The notes under the pieces are model-generated. The model had not been told where the DNA came from. It was given only the letters and a program-made list of their open reading frames with translations, and did not search any database. Positions 1-10,830 of a stretch of 20,754 nt of DNA are shown one piece after another. The position numbers and the translations under genes were made by a program. Source of the stretch: Silene noctiflora (Eukaryota > Streptophyta > Magnoliopsida > Caryophyllales > Caryophyllaceae); the NCBI GenBank assembly GCA_009801015.1, contig VHZZ01000571.1, positions 178,917-199,670 on the forward strand. Reading direction: 5' to 3'. How positions within the stretch are numbered: the stretch's first letter is position 1; each line of letters starts with the position of its first letter.

Positions 1-119
1 TTCTCGGAGTTGGAATCATCGTTTCGACCAGGTGATAAAAGAGTATGGTTTCACTCGATCGGTCGAGGAACCATGCTTATATGTCAAGTCGAGTTCCCAA
101 AAACAGCATACTGCCCAAC

Positions 120-212
120 ATCATCACATAACCCACTCGATCGAGCTCAGCCCACTCGACTGAGTCCCACCTACTCGATCGAGTACCACCCACTCGATCG
201 AGTCATGCTGAC
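120..212. repeat. Cluster of ACTCGATCGAGT-type palindromes
   Basis: Within about 90 bases, CTCGATCGAG or near variants recur at least four times, separated by cccac/ccacc spacers (near 138, 157, 174 and 192). A related ctcgatcggtcgag lies at 55-68. Each unit is its own reverse complement. The cluster lies in the retrotransposon internal region, apparently in noncoding leader sequence. Role unknown. Confidence 0.7.
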
Positions 213-640
213 TCACTAGCTACCCGCATGCTTTAACTTAATAATCTTCGCATCAACTAACATATATATACTTATACATACAAAGACGCAACACTCTATT
301 CACAAGCTCTATAAAGCCAACCATAAATCAATCATNATGCATCATAATATTCGCCACACATTNTCATACATACACCATTCCTCTTTTTACCATGTCATTC
401 ATCCTCATCATATACTTTTTCCAATACTATTAAACATCGCATACAACATACACATTACATCACTAGTAAACACATAGCGATTCCATGACACCCCATTGTG
501 ACCGGTTCAAAGCTATAGGGCAATTTCGCGACTTTAGGACGTCTCCCAAGTTTTTGCATTAGGTCATAACAACTCCTACCCGGGTTCATTTTATTTGACT
601 CCCTAGATTCATTAGATTCATTAGTTTTAGGTTCCAAAAT

Positions 641-659
641 CGTCGGTCTGATACCACTT
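641..659 (-). promoter_or_regulatory. Primer-binding site (initiator tRNA-Met type)
   Basis: Directly after the LTR, separated by AAG, the minus strand reads TGGTATCAGA (656-647). This is the standard plant complement to the 3' end of initiator tRNA-Met used to prime reverse transcription. It fixes both the LTR boundary and the direction of the element. Confidence 0.8.
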
Positions 660-2751
660 TGTAACACCCCCATACACCAAGGTGCCTTACCAAGACCACC
701 CTAGGCATTGGCGTTCTACCATCTCGGTTACCCGAGGCAATGTATATCAAATAGACCATAAAGAAACGTACTTTAAATAAATAGTTTAACTGATTACAAC
801 CGATTATCCAAAACTGTTTAATAAAAGGTACAACTGTTCCAAAAGTCTGACAACTAAAGATAAACAAAACTCAGAACACAGCGGAAGACTCTTCTAGCAT
901 CATGTGGTGACTCAACCCAGTTATCCATTGCGCATCAACTCATACTTGCTCAATAACTGCTCACCATTCCCGAATGGATCACCANAGTTTTCAAAACATT
1001 TAAACGGGGTCAGTTACTAAATACATACAACAAAATACAAAAGGTACAACATACACATCATCCAATTCCATCATCCCTTCACATCACCGACTACACACTA
1101 ACGTGTGTAGCCCTGCCGGAATACCAACAAAACATGTATTCCACACCGCCAGTGGGGGACCGCAGCCGTACCCACCAAATCCCCGCTCATCTAATCCGAG
1201 CGTAAAACCCATATTCATTAATGTGCACATCCTCTTATGTGGTGGGTTCCACAGAGGGCGAATCAAGGGCGTGAAGTCACTCCCGCAAGTGACCCCACTC
1301 AGCCGAGGATGCGCCTCACAAACCACAGACATCACATCCAAATAGTTAAAGCAACAACAACATTACCAATATCACCCAAATCATCAATAGATACATATCA
1401 ATCAACCACAATCATCTTACAACAATGTAAACAATAACCGAGTAGGGAAACCCTACCTGAATAGCAAATCACCATAAGCAGTCAACTCAGCGACTCAAAA
1501 GCGTTCCTCTACGAAATCACCTCCTATAATCACATAATCATACTATTACAATCCAACCATCAATAAACCCCCAATTACCCCCAAATCACCCAATTAGGGC
1601 TTAACCAAAACCAACGAATCAAAATAAAAACGGTACAAATATCTTACCCACAAGAAGACGGTCTCAACGGTATAAAGAATTCCGAATTCCGACAATTCTG
1701 TGCACGAAAATTTGACAAAATGAAAAAGGAGGTTCCCAGCCGGTCCAGGGCACCGGTAGCCGGTTCACCGGCTGGACACCTCTGTGCACGATTTCAACAT
1801 GTTTCATATTTCCAAACTCAAATTCTAGCATGTTCATGAGACGGAAACATGTAAGGAACGTAAATTCAACATGTAAGGCAAACCAACAATCCTTATACTC
1901 CAATTTCTCAAGAAATCCATCACCAATTCATGCATTTATATCCAACAAATTATGAACATGTAAAAGATGACACTTTTACTCACAATAAGAACAAAACCAA
2001 CTTATATTGCATAATTCTCATGGAATAAATATCATAGTTCATAAACCAAGTAAGAAATGTAACCAAGTCATGAAATTTAACAACTTTAGCATTCAAACAT
2101 CCAAAGTAACACTAATAAACACAAAATCCGGAAGTAGTGTTGAGTAACCTATCACCGTTACCTTATGCTTCCTAGTCTTCGAGAGAATCCTCAATGATGT
2201 AACTATCTTCCTTCGGGTTCTCCAAATTCTCACCTAAACACAAAATAAGATGAGTTAAATGAAGAATTCACCCCATAGAGCAAAAGGGGAATTTTGAAAT
2301 TTGCTAAAGGGGAAGAAAGACGGTTCCTTTCTTACTTTCAAGGAAGGAGAATGAAAAGAGGAGAAGAATGGCGTGAAGAACTCTTGATTTGGCTAAGAAA
2401 CGAAGGAGTTATGAGGATTTTAAGCTTGGAGAATTTTGTGGTGTAACAATGGTGTTTGTATGCTGAGAAAAATGAAAGGAGGAAGAAGGGTTTGGAGAGG
2501 TTTTATGTGGAAAATGTTTGATATAAGGGCTCAATTCAAGTCTAGGCCCAAAACCACCCAAAATAAGTCGGTTTTGACTTAAAATACGTCTTAAGGCTAC
2601 TATACACTCAAGACGAAACATAATATTACATTTATATATTTTATATACTAAAAATATATTTTTACCCCAAAAATAGGTTTTAAAGGTAAATTAATTTAAT
2701 TAATTAGCTAAATCACTTTTAAAACCGTTTATAAAATTCTCGGGTGTTACA
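660..2751 (-). repeat. Long terminal repeat (about 2.09 kb), 5' LTR of the minus-strand gypsy fossil
   Basis: It begins on the minus strand with TGTAACACCCGAG and ends with GGGTGTTACA, giving the TG...CA structure and matching inverted ends. Orientation is fixed by the primer-binding site that follows immediately at 656 and below. The length fits long-LTR gypsy lineages. Short open frames inside it (for example near 1084-1345 on both strands) look like chance or shadow frames and are not annotated. No second LTR is available in the window for dating. Confidence 0.75.
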
Positions 2752-2755
2752 AAGT

Positions 2756-4828
2756 GAGCCACCCGAAATCCTTAAGTCTCTCTTAAATGGAAAACATCGG
2801 TTTAGAAAGCATTTTAAAGAAAACATCAGAGCTTACAATTAGATGTTTTCCTTCACTTCTATGGGTGGTAATATTGATCATTCCATCAATCAAGGTAGAG
2901 GTTCGTACACCTTTCGAATGGAAGGTCAAAATGTTCATCGAATAGGCACTTTAGTGCCGCCGGCACAGACAAGCCCCAAGTTCTGTCAATTGTATATATA
3001 TACAACACTGAAGAAGAAGTCCAGAATCGTAAAAACGCCATCAGGTATCTATATCAATTTGTTTACTATTTATAGTCTAAATTCATTTAATACGTTTATA
3101 TTTGCTTTATAATATTCTTCTTTTTTCACAAATATATTTTATTCAATTTTATTTTTAAAAGTGTAGTCTCAGCGATCCATCAAGGTTTAACGATAATCTT
3201 ATACGACTGTTACAAAATATGATTGACCAAAAAAATCCTCGTGCTAAGATGGTTAGGATGGTTAGGGATAGATGGTCTGTAGATAGAGACTGTGAAGTGA
3301 GTATCAAACTTATTTCCAGGAGAGATACAGATGGAAGAAGATATAATTGTCCAACGGTTTCAGAGGTTGCGGCTTTGATTGAGGGGGATATCGGCCCAAA
3401 TATGGAGAAACGAGATATTATTGTACAAAAGTCATGTGGTTGTTTGCAGCGGATATCTGAGCTACACCCCCAATACACTCCACTCCAATATCCTCTGTTA
3501 TTCCCATCCGGGGAAGATGGTTGTCAGTTAGGTATCCTACACAGTGAAGCTTCTATTAGGGTTAGCACGAGCGATCAACTGCGTGAGGAATTAACGTGCC
3601 GGGAGTGGTTTGCCTATCGTCTACAAGATAGATCACCAGATATTGAATACGCAACGTTGTTACTATCTGGTAAGGCATTCCACCAGTTTTTAGTTGATGG
3701 TTATATGACGGTTGAATCACATATGCTCAATTACATTTGTTTTAACCAAGATCGACTCCGGGTTGATAATTACAAGAACCTTTCAAATTCTGTTGGGAGA
3801 GGAGATGTCGAGCCATCTTCTGCCGGTGCTCGGTATATTGTGCCTGCTACGTTCCCGGGAGGTGACAAGTGGAAGAAAGTGAATTATCTCGATACCATGA
3901 CTATTTGTAAGTGGTTCGGTTATCCTGATTTATTCATTACGTTCACATGTAATACCAAGTGGCCGAAAATACTTAGATTTGTTACAAAAAGAGGCTTGAG
4001 ACCGGAGGATCGTCCATATATTTTGTGCCGTGTCTTATTCATGACGGGGAAGTTGAGACCGGAGGATCGTACAAAAAGTGGTTCGGTGAAAATGACGGGG
4101 AAGTTGCTCTAGAATTCCCAGACGACTTATTCATTCAACATGTCACAGATCCCATTGCGTCATTAATTAATGTCACTTATCCAGATCTTCAAAGGCAGTT
4201 TTGGAATCCGGATTACCTCCAAGAAAGGGCAATCCTTGCCCCTACTCACGAGATAGTTGAAGCAGTAAATGACTATGTGTTGTCGAAAATCGATGAGGAT
4301 GAGATTGTATATCTAAGCTCCGATAAAGTTTGTAACGATGATAGAGGAATGGGTGACCGTGACCTTCACTCAACGGAATACCTCAATAGTATCAAATGTT
4401 CCAGACTCCCCAATAATCAATTGAGGTTGAAGGTCGGTGCTATGGTGATGCTTCTTAATAACATTGATCAATCACGCGGTTTGTGTAATGGTACGAGATT
4501 AATTCTGACAGATTTAGGGTCACGCGTGATTAGATGTACTGTTTTAACTGGTGGTCATAAAGGTGATAGAGTGCATATTGCTCGAATTACACTTACTCCG
4601 TCATACTCCAGTAGATTCCCGGTACGTTTCAGCAGACGGTAATTCCCCATCGCGGTATGTTTTGCCATGACTATAAACAAGAGTCAAGGACAAACTTTAT
4701 CTCAGGTCAGCATCTATCTGCCAAGGCCATTTTTTAGTCATGGCCAGCTTTACGTAGCTATCTCCAGTGTCACAAGAAAACAAGGCTTGAAACTTTTGAT
4801 TTGTGATAGTAATAAACTTATATCTTAA
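2756..4828 (+). pseudogene. Helitron RepHel pseudogene: Helitron_like_N region joined to PIF1 helicase C-terminus
   Basis: The frame enters from the LTR boundary as EPPEILKSLLNGKHRF and continues through a TAG at 2840-2842 into MFSFTSMGGNIDHS. A frameshift lies near 3000-3010. Splicing out 3045-3172 (AG|GTATCT ... CTCAG|C) restores the frame into SDPSRFNDNL and the long open frame through 4041. That part carries Helitron_like_N hallmarks such as HPQYTPLQYPLLFPSGEDG, FITFTCNTKWP and GLRPEDRPYILCRV. After a scrambled junction (4041-4087) the frame changes and the C-terminal PIF1 region follows: NDGEVALEFPDDLF, then LRLKVGAMVMLLNN. A premature TAA at 4640-4642 precedes [16 protein letters not shown] and [10 protein letters not shown], with the natural-looking stop at 4826-4828. 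The catalytic Rep core and the Walker motifs are deleted. This is DNA-transposon debris, not a host gene. Confidence 0.85.
3045..3172 (+). other. Probable spliceosomal intron inside the Helitron Rep frame
   Basis: AT-rich 128-bp segment with donor AG|GTATCT and acceptor TCTCAG|CG. Removing it joins ATCAG to CGATCC and carries the upstream frame (VQNRKNAI) directly into SDPSRFNDNL, as expected for a continuous Helitron protein. Both the sites and the restored frame are seen in the sequence; that splicing occurs is inferred. Confidence 0.55.
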
Positions 4829-5208
4829 AAAACAACTAATGTAGTCTACCATGAAATTTTCTAATATTTGGAATGATATTAGGCTGTTTTTAGTTAATTC
4901 GTTATTCATGTTTCTTCAATTGTATTGTAAACCCTTTGAAATTTTAACAAATGCTTTGCTTTTATAGCGAGATTTACATTGTTAGCTACTTATTCTTTTC
5001 CATACATTCTATTTTATATATTGTATATCATGTTTTAACGCCAAATTCGTGTATTTGTTTCATGGTGAAGACATGTGCTATTTGCAAACCCTTGCATTTT
5101 TTGCATGTGTTTAATCTATGCTAATTATTAGAAAAGAAATAGAGTATAAAATATTCATGTATTTTGGTTACCATCTTTGACATGTTAATCATTAAATCAA
5201 TCCTAATA

Positions 5209-5238
5209 AAAACATACCCATGCAATTGTGAAAACTAG
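5209..5238 (+). repeat. Candidate Helitron 3' terminus
   Basis: The sequence ends ...CCCATGCAATTGTGAAAACTAG followed by T when read in pieces: an imperfect palindrome (CATGCAATTGTG) about 5 bases before CTAG, then a T. Plant Helitrons end in a short hairpin plus CTRR and insert between A and T. The hairpin is weak, so the exact end is tentative. Confidence 0.5.
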
Positions 5239-6438
5239 TAATATTTGAATGAAATCAACCTATCATTTAGTCTTGTAATTTTGGCGGAAGGATAAGTACT
5301 TGAATCTAATGAGAGGTTGATCAAGAAATTGTTGATCAGAACTTGAAATAAACCGAAAAAATAACTAATCTCAAGTCACCGATGACGAGCAAAATGGGCT
5401 TAAATTTCCCAGTTGTCAGATCTTTTATCTCAAATTGAATGCGCGTTGGATTGTAGTATCTCAAGTATTGTCCTGAAACAAAAGCTAAAGAGGACAGAAT
5501 TGCACAGCTTTCTGAGAAAATAAAGACACGGCTTTATATAGAAGTTGAGATGGACACTGATTTCACCATTTATGATTGTGGACCAGATTTCCAGAATGCT
5601 TAAGGTATCTTACTATCACTCTTCTGGAACTGGACCATTTTGACTACTCCTTTCTACTTTCTTCTCTAGTTTACATATTTACCCAAGAAAATGAGTCAAT
5701 TTCCTCCTCTTTGTTTACATACAAGTTACTGCTAAAGTCCAATACGGACCACCACCGTCTACCACCAGTAAATACATAACTAACTATTGACTAATACACT
5801 CCAAAATGGAAATAATCACTTCTCACCCGGACGGAAGTAGTAAATCCTCCCGGTGGTTTCATCAGAGAATTCATATGAATAATTTGCTAGCATTGAAAGA
5901 GGGCATGGTCCCCTAGAGAGTACAAAAGGAGACCAAACCCCAGAGGAATGACTGACACTTCACAGTTCACAAGCAACTACCATACACTCATATTACAGTA
6001 ACAGCCTTTCATCACCATTCAAAAGGTTTATCTTCCTATGTTAACTCATCCTACTACCACTGTTGAAGGCCGCCACGACTATTTTGCAGGAAACTAAAGA
6101 TTTATAATGAAATGTCCAAGTATCCAGTCGTATCGGATGGACGTCAAAATGATTTGTCGAATTAAAATAGATTTAAAATGAAATAACAGAAAATAACAAG
6201 CAATCAATCAATAAAATAGTTAGCTCTAACCATTAATTATTCTTGTATTAGTCTGGAAACATCATGTTTTTCTTATTAATTTGTGTTGTATGTATATATG
6301 CATGTATGTACAATAGATCACCTATGTTATACCTTATCTTCAACTCATAATAAGTTGCAAGCCGTGCTTCGCTTCACGTCCATGGTACCAATGCAACCAG
6401 GCAAGTAGCAAGGGTATGGCTGTATCAAATCGATGGTA
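5239..6438. other. Non-genic stretch downstream of the AMSH2-like gene
   Basis: About 1.2 kb between the Helitron end and the AMSH2 stop codon. The part next to 6438 must contain the 3' UTR and poly(A) site of the minus-strand gene, but I could not fix a poly(A) signal. A 48-codon exon-like frame lies at 5457-5603 on the plus strand (listed separately). A TACTCC-like motif near 5646 and ggacggaagtagta at 5830-5843 may be worn ends of a Stowaway MITE. Otherwise nothing recognised. Confidence 0.5.
5457..5603 (+). other. Exon-like open frame, unidentified (possible terminal exon or gene relic)
   Basis: After an acceptor-like TTGTAG at 5451-5456 an open frame of 48 codons runs to a TAA at 5601-5603. 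It begins YLKYCPETKAKEDRIAQL and ends with IYDCGPDFQNA. The composition is protein-like: charged and amphipathic, with few low-complexity runs. I do not recognise the family. Earlier exons, if any, would lie upstream where the Helitron now sits, so it could be the tail of a gene cut off by that insertion. It could equally be a chance frame. Confidence 0.25.
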
Positions 6439-9400
6439 TCAACGCAAATCAAAGATTTCAAATCTGAGATTAGGGTTGACGTAAACATGTGAACATTGCT
6501 CGTACAGGGGTCTACCATCGGCCAAGTCCGGGTGAGGATGGAACCCCTTCTCTTCACATCCACCAAGAACACCCATCCCATTTGGATCAGTTAGCCTGAA
6601 TATTCCATAGCTCCTGTAGGACACAAATTATCAGACTTAGAACCCCATCATTGTACCTGAACCTAATGCATGTGCAATTAAAGACAAGACTAAGAATTGT
6701 CATTCTACTCTTGGACTTGTCCAATAATTCATTCTATTTTGTATTTATGTTTTTCAAAATTGTCAGGTCACTATTTTCCGTACGGAATAAAGCCATACGC
6801 TCAGAAAGTCCCCATAATCAGTGTATTAAATCTGGGTTATGGCACCATATTCTGACTGTTTTACGAAGATTTTGAATGTTAGAATCGACTCTTTATGAGC
6901 GCAGAATAACCCCCCATAAGGTTGGAGCTGAATCTATACTATCTCTCAGCATGCGCGGCCATATTACGAGACACTATCAGTCGCATCTATGTTGCAACAA
7001 CTGAGATAAGGTTGCAGCGTATATAGAAATCCATTTGTAATTATAATGTTGATAAGCAAGTTTTGACGACCAGAGTGAGCAGTAACAATGATGGAAATGT
7101 GGAAATGTCCAAGAGTAACTAGATATTTCGTTATATTGGTCATATACTGGCTCTGTTACGGCATTTATTAATTTATAACACATGTGACATGTCAAGCTAC
7201 TGGTTCTATAACCTTAAAACTCATGTTCATACTGCTGACCTTGTCTTATCAGTGGGAGCCACGACAACGGCCACAGCCTCTGGTACCATAACCTGTAGCA
7301 AAGGCAAGAAACCAAGGAAGAAGGACAATTATCAAAACAACTGAAAATGAAAACTATCATTGTATTATCTCCCACTTTCTACCCAACATGATGAAGCAAA
7401 GCCACTAACACATTGGATACAAAGTCAGCAATTATGATGCTATATTTCGAACTGGATTAGTGCATATTAAAAGAAATTACACTTTTAAATCGTTTGGCTG
7501 AAACCATCTTAACCACAAGAGCAACCAATAAGAAGCTAAATTACCATGATAAGGTCTACTTGTTTAAGGCTTTAAGCCCTTCCACCATATGATATGCCCA
7601 TTATTCTCATGACTAACATACTTTGGGTGTTCCACAGGGAAAAGTCTTATTGGAGGATTTTAATTCAATCAACAAATTCAAGAGGTTTCGAAATGAAGAC
7701 AACTACCTTATTTGATTACCTGGTATGAATACTGCGTGTGCAGATCTATCGAAGACATGAAACAAGTTTGAGAAGGATGTGTCTGAAAAGTAGGAAACAG
7801 TAAAATTTGGTCAGAAACTTCTATCAAGTATCAAGTAAAATTCATATTGCATTTCTTCAAGAAGCATAACATACTCTTTGGAATACTACAGATCTACATT
7901 CTTCAGCAAATTTTCTCCTTTACATTACAAGATTTTAGCAGTATAAGACATGGTCAAACATAGCCTTTATGCTGCTTGTATTGTGAGGTAGCAGGATGTA
8001 AAAATGCATTTTACAACGCAATTTTCAAGGAATCGACCGCAAACATCTCTATGCTTGCAAGACATGGGTAAGGAATACGGATGTGTACTTTAGAAACCCA
8101 TCTGTCCATCACACGCAATAGCCATTGAGGCATTTGACAAGCTCTAAGACATATTACAGGAACGTAATTCGGAAGTTTTTATCATAAAATATCAAATCGA
8201 AATGTGAGAGAAGAAGCATACATGAATCCATCCTACAGGAAAAAGGGAATGTTCATTCTGTATGTTAAAAATCTCCTCTTCATTCAAAGCCTGGCACTGT
8301 TATTTAGATTGGCTAGTAAGTTCAGGTTGCTAATAAAGTTTATTGTTTAGAAGGTACAGAGAATTAATGTAAAGGTATCATCTGAGAAACTCACTGAAGA
8401 GGACGTCGATTCCTGTTTCGGAACTATTAATGTGGTTGCATACAATGTCTCTTCTTTCTGTGTTGAAGAATAAAAAACAAGGTGTTCAATAAGCTAACAG
8501 AACATTTGCTAGCATTTCATTCCAACTCCGTTAATTTGCATTGGATATTGATATTAGTGGAATTATTTCAAAGTGTGTCAAATATATGAAGCATATACAT
8601 AATTCACGGGAAAGATGCACGCATCAAACGATAGAGGAACATATTACCAACAACACCTGCTTCTGAAAATGTAAACTATATTGATCGAGGATACAGAAGT
8701 TGACAAATAAACATACTTACAAGGTATCAGAAAATGAGATGTAGGATTTTAATCGTTAACCAAAAGATAGAAGTAATATGTAATATTTTGTCGAAAGAAA
8801 AACTGTAAGACCTGTTTTAAAGCATAAGCTTTGAACGAAAATTTATCAGGTAATTACTACTAACAAATAATGAAAAGGACGTGAGGTTTAACCTCGACCA
8901 CAGACCACAACTATGATCCAATGCCCTACCGAAATTAAAAAATTGACCCAATTGTCTATTACTGGGTAATATTGTACACGACTACGACAGATAATACAAA
9001 AAAACAACTTTGATGAATAAAGGAGTGTAAAAAGAAAGGACACTCACGAGGAAAGCACCCAGAACTCCACAAGTCTCAAGATCATTTTTGGTGTTTTCAC
9101 GAGCAACTTCAAGAAAAACCTCCACCAACTGAGCTGACTGATAAGAGAAAAGCAAAACATTATTTTGAACTTATTGCCTGGGAAGGGATATGCATGAATG
9201 ACTGTAAGCATGTAAATGTGAAACAAAGTTGATGCATATGTTACTTCAACACTTTATGCTACAATTATGACATCACATAACCACCTCCGACACTCAGACA
9301 TGGGTATGACACGAGTGTTTTTTTTCGTAGAAATAACTTAGTCCGACACTTGGGGCGCTTGGAGGCACAGTGTGGATGACTTCCAAACATGTTTTGAATA

Positions 9401-9634
9401 ACATAGGTTAACGCATGTTAGAACCCAGCCCGTAAAAAAAGACCATAGAAAAAATCAATTTGCAAGTAAAACAAGGTCGCAGAGGTTACTTACAATATGC
9501 ACATTTCTAAGGACAGGAGTTGCAGAGTCAGGATATCCATTTTGTGAATCGGATGCACCTATACGCGCAAGTTGTACGTTGCAAGGTGCAGCCTCTGTGC
9601 ATGAGATCGCAGTAGAAGGAAAATGAGTGACCAT
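6439..9634 (-). CDS. AMSH2: AMSH2-like ubiquitin thioesterase (JAMM/MPN+ deubiquitinase), 7 coding exons
   Basis: Coding exons on the minus strand are 9634-9494, 9137-9048, 8457-8395, 8296-8222, 7782-7720, 7292-7240 and 6613-6439. They total 660 nt, or 219 residues. All introns are GT-AG; six exon-intron joins keep frame (phases 0,0,0,0,0,2). The JAMM motif is complete: Glu68 (DLETCGVL), His123 and His125 (GWIH|THPSQ), Ser133 and Asp136 (FMSSID). The second AMSH-type zinc site is also present: His138, Cys181, His187, His189 (GFHPH). It ends FEIFDLR, the usual AMSH C-terminus. The start MVTHFPSTAIS resembles the short N-terminus I recall for Arabidopsis AMSH2 (about 223 aa), and an in-frame stop lies upstream if unspliced. 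Like AMSH2, it lacks the long N-terminal MIT-like region of AMSH1/AMSH3. The family is zinc isopeptidases that cleave K63-linked ubiquitin chains, acting with ESCRT-III in endosomal sorting and autophagy. Oddity: the conserved LHTHYSYQ reads LHTQYSYQ (Gln140); this is not a zinc ligand. Confidence 0.93.
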
Positions 9635-10480
9635 ATTCCTAAAACCTACAAAACAGGTTGAAGCATGCTACTGAGAAAAAAATATGAGCAGCAAATGGAG
9701 ACTTAAGAAGGTAAGCTCAACGTGCTTGTTCTTTGGTAAAGTTCACATTTCACAGGCTACACTGAGTACTTTTAACAGTGAACTATCTCTAGATTAAGAA
9801 TGCAATATTCATTCCCCTTAATGTGGTCATTGCAACGTCTAACATAATGTAAAATGGCATCATCTAGGAAAAAGCATCAATGTTCACAACGAGGATCCTG
9901 AATTCTTGATTGTTCGAGAGGATAATCCGCCATCCTTTTCAAGTTACAAAACTCAATAGAGTGTACAGAAAATGTAACATTGGGATCATGATGAAGAGAA
10001 AACAGCTGTTGAGTCAATGTTTATCCATACCACAAAATACCGAGATACCATTATCTAAAACAAATATTTGCTTCTGAAGTACTCTGGCAACAAATTCCAA
10101 GGTGGGATCATACAAACAGGGAATGGAAGTATTCAAAGTGTGCAGTCGATGCAGCCTCATCAAATCCAAGAGAAATATCCACTGATACAATAATACCATA
10201 TTGAGATCACTAGATAAAACAAAAGACCTATTGCTTAAACACGACTTTAAGTGTAGAGGCGTAATTGAGTATCCAAGAAGTTGAACCGCAGAAATCATTG
10301 GAATCTAAAATTTTTCATTTTCACCATTTGAAGGGCTCTAATTATGTAAAGTCCAAATAAGAAGTTAGGAACTCATCTAATCAAAACAAGTAAGGAGTTT
10401 GAAACATGAACATTCATGCAAACAACACCCACAATTTCCAACCAAGAACCAAGAAGCTTAACAAGCAATAACGTCGATGC

Positions 10481-10589
10481 AAATAACAAACACATCTAAC
10501 CATTGGTTTTTTTCAAAATGTCTACGACATTTTCAAAATGAGAATGTTTATTTTACAAATAACAAACACATCTAACCATTGGTTTTTTT
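10481..10589 (+). repeat. Direct repeat, 33-bp units 76 bp apart
   Basis: The unit starting aaataacaaacacatctaac occurs at 10481-10513 and 10557-10589, nearly identical, with a short segment rich in ttcaaaatg between them. It lies in the AMSH2 leader intron and looks like a recent local duplication. Confidence 0.85.
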
Positions 10590-10830
10590 AATGGTCATGC
10601 GATCAACAAATTGCTTGACAAACATTACATTTTATCTCTGCATCAATTTTGACATTTTGTTGGTCAAACTTGATACAACTTGACAGTAAATGGTTACAAC
10701 ATAAATGACATAGGCAAAACATTTTCGATGTGATTACAAACAAATGTCAATTTTATTTCATTAACGAATAACGCTAGAAATTAAGAACCAAGCTAACAAC
10801 AACGCCTGCTTAGTACGAGTTAGTCTTTTT

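Larger units (their letters stand above)
1..2751 (-). mobile_element. LTR retrotransposon, Ty3/gypsy type, 5' portion (fossil)
   Basis: Read on the minus strand, this is the 5' LTR (2751 to 660), a primer-binding site and about 650 bases of leader running off the left edge. The LTR is bounded by TGTAACACCC and GGGTGTTACA, the usual ends of long plant gypsy/chromovirus LTRs. No reverse transcriptase, integrase or gag domain lies inside the window, so the family call rests on LTR ends, LTR length and primer site. The element interrupts a Helitron reading frame that resumes at 2756, so it is younger than the Helitron. The expected 5-bp target duplication on this side is aagtg (2752-2756); its partner is outside the window. 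Whether the whole element is intact cannot be judged. Confidence 0.75.
2752..5238 (+). mobile_element. Helitron remnant, 5' side cut by the LTR element, large internal deletion
   Basis: The protein fragments match plant Helitron RepHel: a Helitron_like_N region followed by the C-terminal part of a PIF1-like helicase. The left end is split off by the gypsy insertion and must lie beyond the window. The right end is probably the CTAG at 5235-5238 followed by T, with a weak hairpin-like CATGCAATTGTG just upstream, as expected for 3' Helitron ends. The noncoding tail runs from 4829 to 5238. The element cannot be autonomous: the HUH nuclease motif, the Tyr motif and the Walker A/B half of the helicase are absent. 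Confidence 0.8.

Noticed and set aside
1084-1345. Overlapping 80-85 codon frames on both strands
   Set aside because: They lie inside the LTR and show no protein signature.
5640-5845. Possible Stowaway MITE
   Set aside because: Only the right end resembles the family; the left end and the TA duplication are not convincing.
8041-8110. Minus-strand segment TACACATCCG...ATGTCTT resembling exon 5 of AMSH2, within a 50-codon open frame (MPQWLLRVMDRWVSKV)
   Set aside because: No acceptor abuts it, the match is patchy, and the true exon 5 with good splice sites and a full conserved sequence is at 7782-7720. Possibly a worn duplicate, but too weak to call.
9290-9380. Repeat-like ccgacactcagacatggg / ccgacacttgggg motifs in AMSH2 intron 1
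   Set aside because: Looks like a worn repeat fragment, but no boundaries or family could be set.
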